This document shows, in pieces, positions 1 through 13,470 of a stretch of DNA of 64,000 nt. A program made the translations under genes and the position numbers. Position 1 is the first letter of the stretch. Each line of letters starts with the position of its first letter. The stretch spans positions 8,377,057-8,441,056 of the forward strand of contig VZDJ01004378.1 of assembly GCA_008694505.1 (NCBI GenBank). The letters are read 5' to 3'. The notes under the pieces were generated by a model that was not told the DNA's origin, did no database searches, and was given only the letters and a program-made list of their open reading frames with translations. Source of the DNA: Cyanoderma ruficeps. Lineage: Eukaryota > Chordata > Aves > Passeriformes > Timaliidae.

Positions 1-2021
1 CTATGTCTAAGGTTTTCATAGCTTCGTTGTTTTTTTTTTCCATGCTTCTTTCATGTACAAGTAGATTTCAGTGTAAAAGTCTGCCAAGTCTTCAAAAATC
101 TGCTGAACATTTTACTCTACTCAGTCACATGTCACTATAAAAGTCTGCAAAGTCTTCTAAAACCTCCTAAACCTTCTCCCCCACAGCAATGCCCACAGAA
201 CCTGGGCAGGCAGCAGGTTTGGCTGGCAGTTACACCATCGTCCATTATGCTCACTGCCAAATTGTGCTCCCTGCTACTATTTTATTCTATTTCTGTGCTG
301 TGCTTTAGCTTACACATGAACTGTTTAGTTCATGGGACAGGGGCTGAATTTATGTTCACAGAATCATATAATTTTAAGGTATCTCCAGATATGAAATACC
401 TGGTTTTTACCATCCACTGTTTCCTTATGCAAAAGGAATGTACTGAGATGTTCAGGTACTCCCCTCCAGAGGAAAACAGGGTTTGTGGACTAGTGTCAAA
501 ATGTATTTGTAATGGACAATTAGTCCAACTGAGAACTCACTTAAGCTGTGCCTGCTTTGACAGGCAGGGAGATTTGCATTCACTCCCCTCATGCTTACCC
601 TGGTGGCAGAAGCACACAGGGTACAGTTTGGAAGAGCTGACATAGCTGGACATGAGCACAGCTCTGGCTTTAGCCTACACTTGCTTGCCTACCATGGGCA
701 CAGTAACTGCCCCAGACAGGACTCCAACAAAGATGTTCAGATCTCTGAATTCATCCAAGTTATGGTAGTCATATGCTGCCCTAAACTGACCATCTCATTA
801 AAATTAATGCACTGTACTAATGTATTAATCTAATGCCAGTAGTCTCATGCTGCCAATGCTGTCGTGAGCAGGGGGAAGAAAGCCCATCATCAAAAGAAGC
901 CCCGTAGAAGGGGGTACAGAGGGGATCTTATTTCTGAAACTTTGTGACTTTGCTTATTGTAGTGGTAAACTCACATGTCCCATAATGACAAGAGAAGCAA
1001 AACTGGGGCAAAACCTCCCCAGAGATATGTCTCCAAAGCACTGAGATATATTCTTTTGCAGTCTGTTGCAATGTAGGAAACCTGGCTCATGTGCCTGACG
1101 TTAGCACCAGCTCACCCAAGCTCACACAAGAGGATTCTGGTGTCCCTAAGCCTTCCCAAGCCAGACTGCTCATTTCAGAGCTGACCTTTGAAGTCCAGTT
1201 ACTCTCCTCCTTTGGTGTTGCTAGAAATGTTAAAATTCACTTCAGGTGTGTTCACAGATCTTCTCATAATGTTCTGTACTTAACAAAGAGTTCTCTGAAA
1301 AAATCATTTTAGTTTTCTTCCATATAACCAGGCAGGGCTGGAAGGGCAGTTTATAGCTACAACTCCTCTGTTACTTGAAGGCAGCTTGAAACCATTTTTG
1401 AAATTTCCAGGGCTGTTAGTGCCACCACATGCTCCCTGCTAAAGCTGCAGGAGCCACTTGCAAGTATACACAACCTCTGTTCTGACCAGTACATGACTCA
1501 GTCTAAATGGATAAACACTAATAGCTCAGTGAAGGAGCGGTGCATGCCAAGACCAGCTCCAGCTGAACTCTGCGGCTGACTGAAGGAATGAAGTTCCTGT
1601 TCCAGAGTCCTCAGCTACAGAACAAGATATCTGCCCACTTTGGGATGATGTAATACTTACAGAACAATGTAACAGTGTAAACCCTTGTCATACCCTAATA
1701 ACAGGTTCTAACATTGATGGATAAGATGTGAATCATAGTGGAAATAAGCATTTCTAAATTGTTACAAACACTGAGCAATAGAAAGAAAGGTAAGAAAGGT
1801 CATGCCTGACCTCAAAGAGATGAAGCTACAGAAACCAAGACTTTTCAAGGTAATGTAGCTAGAGAGGATGCGAAAGAGAAGTGGATAAGGAAAAAAAAAG
1901 TGTGAAAATTTAACTAAGAGAGGAAAAAAGCCAAGAATATGAAAACCTTTTCAAAGGGGAAAATTACAAATTTAAAAAATCCCAAAATGTTGAGGAAAGT
2001 CAACACATGCCAATTAAAAGA

Positions 2022-2165
2022 AGAAAACCGAACCAACAAAAACCAACCAAAAAACAAAAACAAACAAACAAACAAAAACCAAAAAAAAGATACCAGAACA
2101 AACAAAAAAACCCACCCAAAGAAACCACATCAACCCAGCACAAATAAAAAGAACAGAAATAAAAA
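2022..2165. repeat. A-rich (CAAA)n-type simple repeat
   Basis: The + strand is almost pure A and C, with runs of AAAC and CAAA units and A8 stretches. It makes long Lys/Asn/Gln-rich open frames on + and Phe/Trp/Leu-rich frames on -, both composition artefacts. It could be the decayed A-rich tail of a retroposon, but I see no body attached to it. Confidence 0.8.
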
Positions 2166-5100
2166 GCTCCCCAAACATTTGCAAGTGGTTTTCCCAATAC
2201 TCTTGGTTCTTCCTGTTAACACTTTCTGTTCATTCCTAGTGTACTTTTAAAATCACAAGATCTGGTTAATCAAATGTGGATAACACAGATATAATCCTTG
2301 CTAAAAAAAGCCCAGGAAAAATACTATGTAAGTTCTAGAATAGGACTGGTATCTGCTTTTCCCATTAGTCTCACAAATTTGAAGACTAAATGAATATGAT
2401 GTCAATGCATAATGATTTTATTCTCTTATTCCCAACCAATCATGCATTAGAATTCCTGATCTGTTTTGTCAGACACCACTCCTATGAGTTGAAAACATTT
2501 GATAAAAGAAGACACTCATAACATTCAAATAATCACTGTGTGATTAATCTCGATTTTGAGGTTGTTCTCCTTTATGATTGACAATGTTAGCACTTCCAAG
2601 GTCCCTCCTCTTTGTTCATATTCTGATTGGACTAATGACTTTGACACACCATAGATTTTGTTGTCCTACTTTCTACTTTAGATAGCAATTCACCTCTTCC
2701 TCCGACAATTAAGATTTATCTTGGAAAATTACAAAACTATACACTACATTGAACATAAGTCAAAACAATTTTCCGTTCAGTTTGCAGGCCCCAGAGGAAA
2801 GTGCCTGCATGTGCATATTGCACTCTCCATAAATGAGTGCATGAATTATACATCAACGTTATACATCTCAATTCTTTATAGATCATGAGTTGTTTATAGA
2901 GTACATTAAGATTATACAAGATTTAGCATGCAAAGTCACACAAAGCCAGTCTTGCTTACTGCATAATAAAGGTACCAGATCATATCTTCAGAGAATATCA
3001 CCATACCATTTACAGAAATAGAAACAATGGAAAGCTTCAAAAAGCAAAACACAAGGAGTTCACCTGGATATCAGAAAAGCTGCAAGGCCCCACGGACAGA
3101 CCATCAACAGAAAACAGCAACACTACTGTATCATCATAGGCCTTAGGTGTATGAGTCTAGTCTACTAAAACATCTAAACCTCACATCTTTCCCTGGAAAC
3201 CTGTGAAAGTTAGCAGTAGATGTGGATTTTCCAAGCACATATTTCTTTCTGATCATGAGTCGAAGCTAGCATAAACATTCAAGGTTACACAGGCTACAAT
3301 TTTATGATCCTGGAATCAAAGATTTCAAGCAAGGGAGAATCCACCTTTCTGAAGAACTAATCCAAACAATCACCGTTTTCTTGGCATAACATGAAAAGAT
3401 CTATTTTCAGTATGTAAACAGCTATATTCCAAGAAGAAAGCTTCAAAGACTTCAGAAAGAGCAAGAACATCAAAAAAAGGAATCCATGTTAGTAATCCTG
3501 GGCAAATGTGTAAGAGGATTATAAAGAGCTTTACCATATACATATGTGAAAGAGTAATAGGTTGAGGGTTGGGGCAGAAATTAACAATGATTGAGAAATT
3601 ACTACAGTCATTTGATATTGAACAGAGTCTGAAACCCAAGCATGCGGTAAGAGAAGATTAGCCATTAATATAAGTAGACAAACTCAAGTAAATGAAAGCA
3701 AGAGGATCTTTACAGTTAGATGACGTGCTGGGAAAAGAGAATTTGACTGCTTTTTTTGTATTTAGGGAGAGAAAGCACTGAAAGAAGGAATCAGAAAATA
3801 AATCCCCCTCAAAAAAATTGATTTGAAAATTAATGTCAAACTTTCAAACTATGGTCTCCAAAAGTCTAATTTTAGCATTCACAAGAAGGACTGCCACTAA
3901 TTTACCAGTACCTTTAAAGTAAATGGATATACTGAGCACTAGAGATAGAAGACATTTTTAGAGATTGGAAATTACTAGCAGAAAGGCAAATCTTGAAAGA
4001 ATTACAACTGGTTTGAATTAAGTGAATAGTTTTAATGTTTTTTTAAATTAAAACAATTGTCATTCCAAAATCAGTTTCATTCCCAGCCAGAATGATATAT
4101 TTAATGTGGAGTAAATCCAAACAATTTTAAATCTGTTTTTTATGCTTGCCCCACAACAATATCCATTCCTCACCCAAGTTTGGTAAGTACCTTTCATTCA
4201 GATGAAGGAAGGAGTAATTAAATATCCCCATGTACGATCACACCTGAAACAGAAACTTCTGCCTAAGGTTAAAGTCAGTATTGTAAGCAGTTTAGCCTGT
4301 TCAGTCAAAAGGCCTCTCTGATTTCTTAGTTGATTGCCAGGCAATGGGTAGAAGCATAGATGTTTTTAGCTCTGCATTATTAGAGGCTGAGAAAAACCAA
4401 AACGCTAAAAGCAACTCAGCAGATAGCACAAATTTTGTTCACTGGGAGAAAATGCAGGGCTCAGTGTTGTACAAAATCAGTTGGAAAGTCATACTTGGCT
4501 ACCGTAAGTTAAAAAGTTGCTTGTGGAGATCTATTTGTATACTGTGTTAGGGGAATTAAGCTAACAGAGTTGCAAAAACTAATTACCAAGGATTATCAAA
4601 ATGTGCTAATTATTGAATGATGCCAAAAGAGCTTCCAAATATTGGCAAACCATTTCTGCCAAAGGACAAGGAATTACTATGAAGCCTTTGTTAAAAAAAA
4701 TCCATATGAAAAGGCAGAAAACCCAAGAAACAGAACCTTGCAGTCCTCATCTGAACTGGCCTCCTAGGTCACAAGGCCCCCATGAAAATGCACAGTGAAG
4801 GGGGAGAAAGATGCATCCACATACCTGGCAGATATTTACACGTTTATGTCTGTATAGGACCCTTGCTTCTGCCTTGGACCATGCCCTTGAAAAAAGACAA
4901 CTGGCACTAACAGTAGGCCTGGCTAGGGAGCACCATTCAGGTTTATATGTCTTTTCTTGTTCCATGCTTTCAAATCATAACACACAAGGGAAAAAACTCA
5001 AAACTAAAAACAACAAACCACAGCATCTGTCACGTACAGAGTCCATCCTGTTTTTACAACAAAATTGCATATGTGTTTGTTCATTATCAGGTCCATGAGC

Positions 5101-8034
5101 TTTTATACATGAAGGCAGACCTTGAGTTCCTCATCTGTCTAGCACAGAGAGTAATGAGATCAGAAGTGATCCAGGATCAGTGTCCAGGAAAGAGCTGCCT
5201 CATCCCCTGATTTTCTGTGGTGATAGATTCTTTGTACCTGAGTTGACAGCTGCTGTCTTAACCCAGATGCATAACATAAAATGTCTTTAAGGGCCTTGTA
5301 GAAGGGGAAGGTGACCTTGAACCTAATGTATTTATTTAGTAGAGAGAGGTAAAACTCTAAAGGTAAGATAGGTCACATGCTCATGGAAATTTCTGTATTT
5401 GATGAGATGTATTTTTGACAGCACTGAAGAAGTCAGGAGAACAACCCCCCTATCTGGGATTCAGGCATCAGCACAGATGCATAGCCATTTCAAGGACACA
5501 AAATACCAAACAGCAACAATATTCTTACTTTCTGCAAGCTCCCACTTTTATCTCCAGTAACAGACCTTTCAGAATATTATCCCTGCCTTTGTTGTAGCTT
5601 GTGTGTAATAGAGGAAATGCTGGGGAAAGGATGGCTGTATAGTTTGAATGCATCTGATATAAATGTTACTTCTCTTTATAAATAAGATAAAAGAAAGCTT
5701 ATGATCGATTATATTCATAAATATTTGTTTCCTAAGGAAAAATATCCTCCACAAAAGGAGAAGTTAATAATTGAAACTTTGTTCAGCTTTTCAGTGTTGT
5801 TCTTTTCTTAGAGACTTCTCACAATAATAAAATAATAGTTTTTAATTCTCCCACTGGATATTTAATAAGAGATTATTATTTACAAACTACTTAGGCCTAG
5901 AAGCAAAGATTTTTACTTCCAGTTATCCATTTTTTTCAGCTCCTTCTTTTGGAGTTTGGAGCAAAACTCTGTTACAAGAGCATGCAATTAAAAGACTGTA
6001 TATTTTCCTTGGCATTAGCCACATTACTTCTACTTGTACACCAAAGCAGCATCAAAATGTGCCTGGCATCATATTGATATTTTTATCTCCAGAAGATATA
6101 TTAGAGATGTAAAATCAGACTAGGTAAGGGTCTGCTTTTCCCAAATTACTTGTAAAGCAATTGGACAAATATAGAGCTTAGAATTTTTGTGGGGGTTTTT
6201 TGTCTCATATCCAGTATTTTTGTGCATTAAGTACTAAAACCACTGTAAACAATGAAAACTCGTGAAAGCCTGTAAAAACTTTGAAGCTGTTTGGAGTTAG
6301 TAGATGCATTCAGTCTGGCAGCCCCTAATTACATCATCAGCTGTTTGCCTGTTTTCAATCCACAATGTTAACATTTTACTACCCTAAGCAAATAGCTAAT
6401 ACCTCAAGCTAGCAAATATATTGGTCTTTAGTATTCTACCCATCTACTAATACTTAGTTCTAGACCTGTGTTTTTAGGTAAAGCACATTTCATGACTGAT
6501 ATACTGCTTTCTCTATGCATGGCTATAGATGGAAAGAAATACACATTTTTCATTTATGTTTCCTCAGAAGTAGTAACTCACATGTTGTGAAATTATGGAA
6601 AAGAATAACTTGTATTTTTAAGCTCTGCTGGCAGACAAGCTGATACGGGGGAGTTTAGTGCCTACTACCACCCTGGTTTTGATACATCTGTGACAATTTT
6701 CTGTGATGCAAAAAATACTTCATAGGCCTAAAATGGTACATAAAACCACTCTTGAAAGAGGGCGAAATCACCAAAGCTCATTTAGAATTAAATAGTGGTA
6801 CAGTTATTTTAATTTCAGAACATTCTCTTTGTTTTACATCAGCAACAGTCTCGCATGACTGAAATATCATAGGTTATTCCAGGATAAGGAACCAGAGTGA
6901 AACCTCAGCTTTTTCTTTTTAGACTTCAATTCCTTTTTTATTCCATGGAAATGATTCCACAAAACCTTAGGATTACTGTCAACTGTCCAGGATTCCATCA
7001 AATTTCCAAAATATTTTTAAGCCTGGAAACAGTATTCCTAAGTATAAGCAAAGCTGCATGAAGCAGAATTATTTTCCTGTCCTTAAAAGTCACATTCTAT
7101 TTATATATCTGGTACAATACTAATTTTTTGCAACTTCATCACATTGTGAACTCTTGTCTCATTTGCTCTCCATCACCCTCAGGTCTTCCTCTGCCTCTGC
7201 AACTTATGATTAGGGAACTGGCCTTAAGTAAAAATAACCAACTCAATCAACCCTTACCCAGAATTTTGAGAATTCAGACAATCCAACAGAATATTCCCTT
7301 ACTCTCCCAACTCCATCTTCTCTAGTCACACTGCAAATAAGCACATTTACTCCCACCACACAGTAATCCTATTATAATTACTTCTCCGGAAACCTTTGCT
7401 GTGGATTGAGAGGAAATAGAGACGAACATTAAAAAAAGCCTGAGCCAGAGGCTCCAGTCCTAGCAGGGAAAGGTTAAGTGTTCCTTCAAGCACCTGTCAC
7501 CAGCCTGCCATTCTTTACACCTCAGAGCAGAAATAAGAACTACTGCTTTATTATCCTTTGCTCCAGCAACTTTTCATTAGCAACTCCTATCTGAAGCATT
7601 GTGTTACCATCTCTGGTTTCCCTCCAAGTCCTACAGAGCTGGAAAATTTCTGCTTGGTAGCAAGTGGACCACTTTCTTCTGCTTGGCGAGGGCACTACAC
7701 TATTAAATTTGGAGTATGCTGAAGTTATATTTTATATTGTATGTCTGCAATCAATAGCATCACAAACTTACACCTAACGCAGAGTAAGATGACATTCTTA
7801 GTTGATATGATTCAAAAAGCTGATGCTTCATGAAAATCAAGAAAATAAAACAAACCGCACTTTACAACATGATTTACTTTTTATCAACAAGGTTAACTGC
7901 TCCAAATTTAGCTTCCTGATTTGGAAGGCAGTCTCTCTTCTGCTGATTGCATTCCTACCAAGCAGCAAACTTGAGAAAAAGAAAACTATGGTCAGCTTGT
8001 TTCTACTTATGTTATACTGCACATGCTGATGAAG

Positions 8035-8165
8035 GCAAGGGGATCCTCACCCCTGGAAGTTTTCCAGACTTGGCTAGACAAAGCCATGGCTGATCTGATC
8101 TAGTTCCAGGATAAGTTCTGCTTCAAGCAGGAGATGGGGTAGATGGCATCCACAGGTTCTTTCTA
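8035..8165 (+). repeat. CR1 LINE 3'-end fragment
   Basis: The + strand carries the usual order of the CR1 3' region: a GGAAGTTTTCCAGACTTGGC-like block, then GACAAAGCCATGGCTGATCT, then a CTGCTTCAAGCAGG palindrome followed by a diverged GATGGGGTAGATGGC block. The terminal 8-bp microsatellite is lost. It is old and diverged, and is too short to contain coding capacity. Confidence 0.75.
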
Positions 8166-11100
8166 AACACTCCCGGGAATCTGGCCTGTCTGTGAAAGTG
8201 GTAGGAAAGTCAGTTGCATTCTGCTGCTTTATAGATGTCAAATACTGAATGAGGCAAGAGGAGCAAATGCATCTAAAAATAAAAACAGTCAAAGGATGCT
8301 TTGTTTTTCCTGCCTCACAAGAGCAACAAGAGCCAGGAGCAGGCAGAGAATACAAAAGATCTTTTTCGCTCTGGCAGCTTGGGTGGGTGACTCACAGCAA
8401 GTAATGAACTCTTTGCATACTCCTCCTGTCAGCATTGAGCAAATTTGCCTTTGAGCCCTGACCTGAGCCACGTAACTGCAGACAGAAAGAGTGAGCTTGG
8501 TTTCTTCCTACAAGTTTTGTCAATAAGACATAATGCCAAGGACAGCTGAGGACAGCAATCACTGAAACCTAGACTTTGCAAAGCAGCTAAAAACCAAGTG
8601 ATGAGAAAGCAGGTTGAGAAAATCCCAGCACTCTCATATCCCACAGCTGCTCTGAATTGCAACGTGCTGAGTCTCTCCCAAGACTTTCCTCCTCAGAACT
8701 CAGAGTGCCTTTGGAACCTTTTACACCTACCTACTTCAAGCCAGAAAAATATATGATGTGTGTTCTTGTACTTCTCTATGTAAGAAAAGCAGCTATTCTA
8801 GCAGCTAAGTTCCTCACCAAAATTTGCAACTTTCCTTATGACTTCTAACTTAAAAACCAAACCTAAAGATTGAACAAAGGCAGAGTTTGCTTGTGGGGAG
8901 CGGGAAACAGGATTTGAGTATGATTTTGTAATTAATTAATTTTTGTCCAGCTACCATATAATGTAATTGCACAGAATCACTGAGGCACTGATGGCACATT
9001 TCACTGAGACTGTCATACATTTTCACAATGCTTATATACCTGGAGAAAGCTGCTCACATTCACACTCTTCCAGAGTAAGAGGAAGACAAGATCTTGCTAT
9101 AAAAATTTGGTTTTAATTTTCCACTTGTATTTTCAAGAACTGATGCACTTGTTTATCAGCTAAACTTACTATTATATTTATTAGACACACACAGTTTAAT
9201 TGGATTTCATGAGACCTTCATCCATAGGTTCTGGCTTTTAGTCTCCATAGCTCAGACACAACCATACCACTGTCTTGCTTGTCCATGTAAATAGGATTTT
9301 TCATATATATGTAAAAGCAATGAGCAGTATGGCTGTGACATCTGCCCCAGTGCAGCTGTGGCTCCAGCTGATTTTCTTCTCTGGGGTAAATGATACTTAG
9401 ATTCTGGGGAGGAGGTGGTGGGAGGGTGAGTTTACTGTAGACAATATCCTCATAAACGTCAATAATACCCGTTATTTGTTTTCAACCAAGTTGTTTCACA
9501 AGAAGTATAATTTAAGATGCATTTCCAAAATTTCTCAAGCTTAAGAATGACAAACCCGGGTTTTCTAGTCTTTACTGCACACAGTGTGTTACTTTTTGCA
9601 CACCAGGCAGAACAAGAGAATCTTTTGCCTGCTATGCACAGCTCAAGGCTAAACACAACCATCTCTACATTGTGCAGACTTTATAACTGGAAGTTTCCCT
9701 GATGAATTCACCAACACAAGGACCAAAGTGACTGTTTATAATCAATGCAGGGCTGGTGGAAGCTTTTAGGTTCATACCCTGAAATGGATCCTTCTTTCCC
9801 ACATTCTGGAAATGGCTCAGGAAGTGGCAGTGCACTTTCCTCTTTCCTGAGGATTTCCTCCTTTATATTAAAAAATAAAATATTTTGTAAAGAGAGGTGC
9901 TTTTATTTGGTGCTGAAATAGTCCCTCCTAAGAAGAGTCCCTTCCTCACTTATGCTTTCTAACCCCCTACTTCAAATCTACTTCAATTCAGTTTTAAGAG
10001 CAGGAAACTTAAGAATTGCACATGGAGTAGGATGACCTATGGATGATGAGAAGAACACATACCACAGGCTCTCCTGTGACTGTGGTGGATTAGTCCTACT
10101 GAACAGTGTCTCTCTTCACCACTCCTAAAACAGCCTGCAGACACCATTTGTGACCCAGCTGCCACACAGGCATTTGTCCACTTGAAACTGTCCCTGACAG
10201 ATACAAAGCTACTGAAAACCACTAATAAGAAATTAATTATTTTTTAATTCCACTTAGGTAGATCTGATTCTGTGACTTTAGTATGAAAGAGAATGAGTTC
10301 CGTGAGCTTCCTGCAGGAAGTTCTAAGGAAAGCTGCAGGATATCAGCGTTTGCCTCTTTTCTGGCAACAACTCTCTCTTCAAGGTCAGGTGAGGGTAAAA
10401 TAAGTGAATACAAAGTAATTGTTTAAGGAAAAAAAGAGGCAACATGAACAAGACTTGGAATTTTAACTGACATGAAAGGAGTTTATGCTTATCTTAAAGA
10501 TACAAATGTTGGTAAATAAACACGTATGTTTTCATTTGAAAATAGAGCCACTGATCTGTTTGCCCTTGTTATGTTGTCTAATTGATCATATCTGGGTGAT
10601 TGGATTTAATAGTGTTCCTGGCATGTGATCTTTCCTCCTCTTGGTTTCTATTTCTCAGATTTTTAGGGCATATTAGAAATCAGTTTGCAACTTTTTTCTG
10701 ATTGCAGACCACTCTTACAGTATCTTTTGTTATTTTAAATACATTATGAGCTTTAGAAAAATGTTCTATTCCTCTGTTTTCTGTCTCTTAAGTACTGTAT
10801 TTATTTGGTCACTTTCCATATACTGGTAAGAAATCTACAGTTTTTACTTACAGCAGATCTGAAAGCACTATAATTCAGCTTCACCAGTATAAATCAAAAA
10901 AAAAAATCATTGTGAAACTGCAGTCTCATAGTTATTATATTCACTTGGTCTGTAAACTTAAAATCAATATGCTGAGATCTAGAAAGACAGATATTTTATA
11001 TAATTTTTCATTTTCACTTTTCTTCTGTGGTTCATTAGGTCACTTCCAATCACGTACATGTCACATTGTAGATTTTGGTTTTCCACAATAATACTTGGCT

Positions 11101-13426
11101 AAAGTTACCATTTCAAACTATGTACTCTTCAAAAATGAAGTACTATTCGCAATTAAAATACCAAATTGGGAGTCAGGAATTATAAAGTATCAAGACCAAA
11201 AACCTGATTTATTGTTCCTGTGGCACTCATGACCACATTAAACACAATTACAGGAAAGGTAAAAAACAGTGTAAAGTGCCAATAATTTCTATATAAGATT
11301 GAAAAATTGATTTGGAATTTTTTGTTCATTTTATTCTGTTTACAAATCTCTTCTGATTGCAATCTCTTCTGGTCTTCTTATTTAAGGCCTCAACTCTCCA
11401 AATATGTTTATTAATAAATTTACACTTACTTCCACCTATGTGAAATTATAAACCCGCCCAAGAAATAGTGAAGGACTTAACTGAGAACATACTTCCTCTG
11501 AACACACTCACTACTATTCCTGCAGTCAGAATCGCAGCCTCTTCCAAAACTGTGAAGCTATTTTGCCTATTTATCAGTCAAGATTTACACATTTACACAC
11601 CAGATGCCAGCATGTGATCTAATGGCCATTACCGGTTTTGTGTTAGAAAAAAGACTGATTAATTAGTCTGGAGCCAACTGTTTGTAAAACTGTTGTAAAA
11701 AGTGTATATGCAGAGGAATAGTGATCACAAGTCACTTACTAAGCATATTGACCCAAGTCCTGCCACTGAGTTTAAGAGATTCAAATTTAGACCTGATAAG
11801 CACCTGCTGTCAGAAGTGGTAACTGCTTATGTCAGTCATCTCCAAGATCCAGCAAGCACATGTGAATTCAGCAATCTCCAGCAGCAAAAGAAGACCTCAG
11901 ACTATAGTCATTTGCCTGTCACCTTCATTTAGGTGCCAGGTTCTTCAGGAAGAGGAGTCTCAGAAACATTCACAGGTGACCTGGTAACTTGATATATCAG
12001 AACAGCAAGTATTATAGTCACTGAGCATATAGCTCAGAGTGGAGAGAATGTAGAAGATAATTTGTTTAAAATGAAATTCCATTAGAAATGTGACTCACTA
12101 AGGATTAGCTAAGTCTTTTGGAAAGATACCAGTAACACAGGCATTTTAGAAAGTCTCTCTCTCCACAGATTCAAAAATCTCATAAAGTAGATCAAATTGC
12201 ACAAAGGAAATCCTAGCAATGAAGTCTCAGCAATGGGAAGCTTTAAAATCTCACCCTTGTGTTGGTATTTCTCTTATTCAGGATAAAAGAGGAAATTATA
12301 CTGGAGTACAATTCAAATTAGTAACAGGATCAACCTCTGTATTCCTTCTCAAGAGTCCAAAGATTACATGTTTCCATTACCTTTAGGGTGTGTTAGAAAA
12401 ATCTCTAGTGTGAAATTTCCAGCTAAGCTTCTTCAGAAAGAAGTCTAGTTCCTGTCCTTCAAAGGCCTTAAGTAATGTAACTTAAAGAACATGCAATGTA
12501 GAAGATTCACAGGCAAGGACAATTCACATCATAGAAACATTTATGTAGTGCCCTTAACTGCTGATGAAGGCAGACCCATTTGATCCCCAGAAGCAAATGT
12601 TTCTTCCAGCAAAAGAAAATTGGCTAAGGTCCCATTCATGACCATCTGCATGAAACAGCTATTCCAAAACTAAGAAGACAGGTATGAATTTGAAGTACAA
12701 TAGCCATTTGTCTTGTTTCTCTCACCTGTCTGTCTCCTGCAGGTTACACTGGGTTGGCTACAGAAGCTGCTGTTCACAGCTGGACACATTGTCTCTCATT
12801 CAGAGGTTTCCCTCCATTATTCATGAAGCAACAAACAGCTGGGCCACCACAAATTGCGTACTAAAGTTAAGGACAAACTTCAGGCATAAATCATAACTAA
12901 GAATGCAGATTTGTCCTAGGTAATCCTGGGCATCCTAAGCAACGTCAAGACCATAGAATAAATGAGATCTGTAGATAGCCTGAAAAAATACCTGTCAACA
13001 AGGATTCATAGGATGCCTCATGCTGGATCTGAGAACAAGGTGAAAATACGAGTGGCCCCAGGAGTACTCGCCAAACATGATTTAAGTATAACCGGTGTCC
13101 ACACCAAATACAATGTCTTTCACATTCTATGTCATTTGTGATGATTCTTTCATAAATGAGCCCTCACAGCCCAACAGAATTCTATTTTTCCCACACAGGA
13201 AACGTCTTTTGAAATGGCTAATTGTGTAAAAATAATTACTCTCATGGACAACCCTCCAACAACCATAAGGTCAGATGGATTTTCTGATATATCTATTATT
13301 CTTTAGACTTCAGTCTGAATGGAAAAAAAATAATTAAAAAAAAAAAAAGGATGTAGCCTTTTACCAAAGGAATGTACAATCTGCAATATTTTTAAACCAA
13401 AAATTTCTTCCCACCTGTTCACACAG

Positions 13427-13470
13427 GAGAAAAAAGGAAAAGGAAAAGGAAAAGGGAAAGGGAAAAAAAA
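13427..13470. repeat. Purine-only (GGAAAA)n tract
   Basis: An uninterrupted purine run of GGAAAA and GGGAAA units on the + strand. Such homopurine tracts are length-variable. There is no associated gene. Confidence 0.9.

Noticed and set aside
247..645. 132-codon ORF on + near the left edge
   Set aside because: Cys/Leu-rich chance frame in AT-balanced DNA with no recognisable domain, no homologue I recall and no splice context.
1914..2250. Lys/Asn-rich ORF on + and Phe/Leu-rich ORFs on -
   Set aside because: Produced by the CAAA simple repeat.
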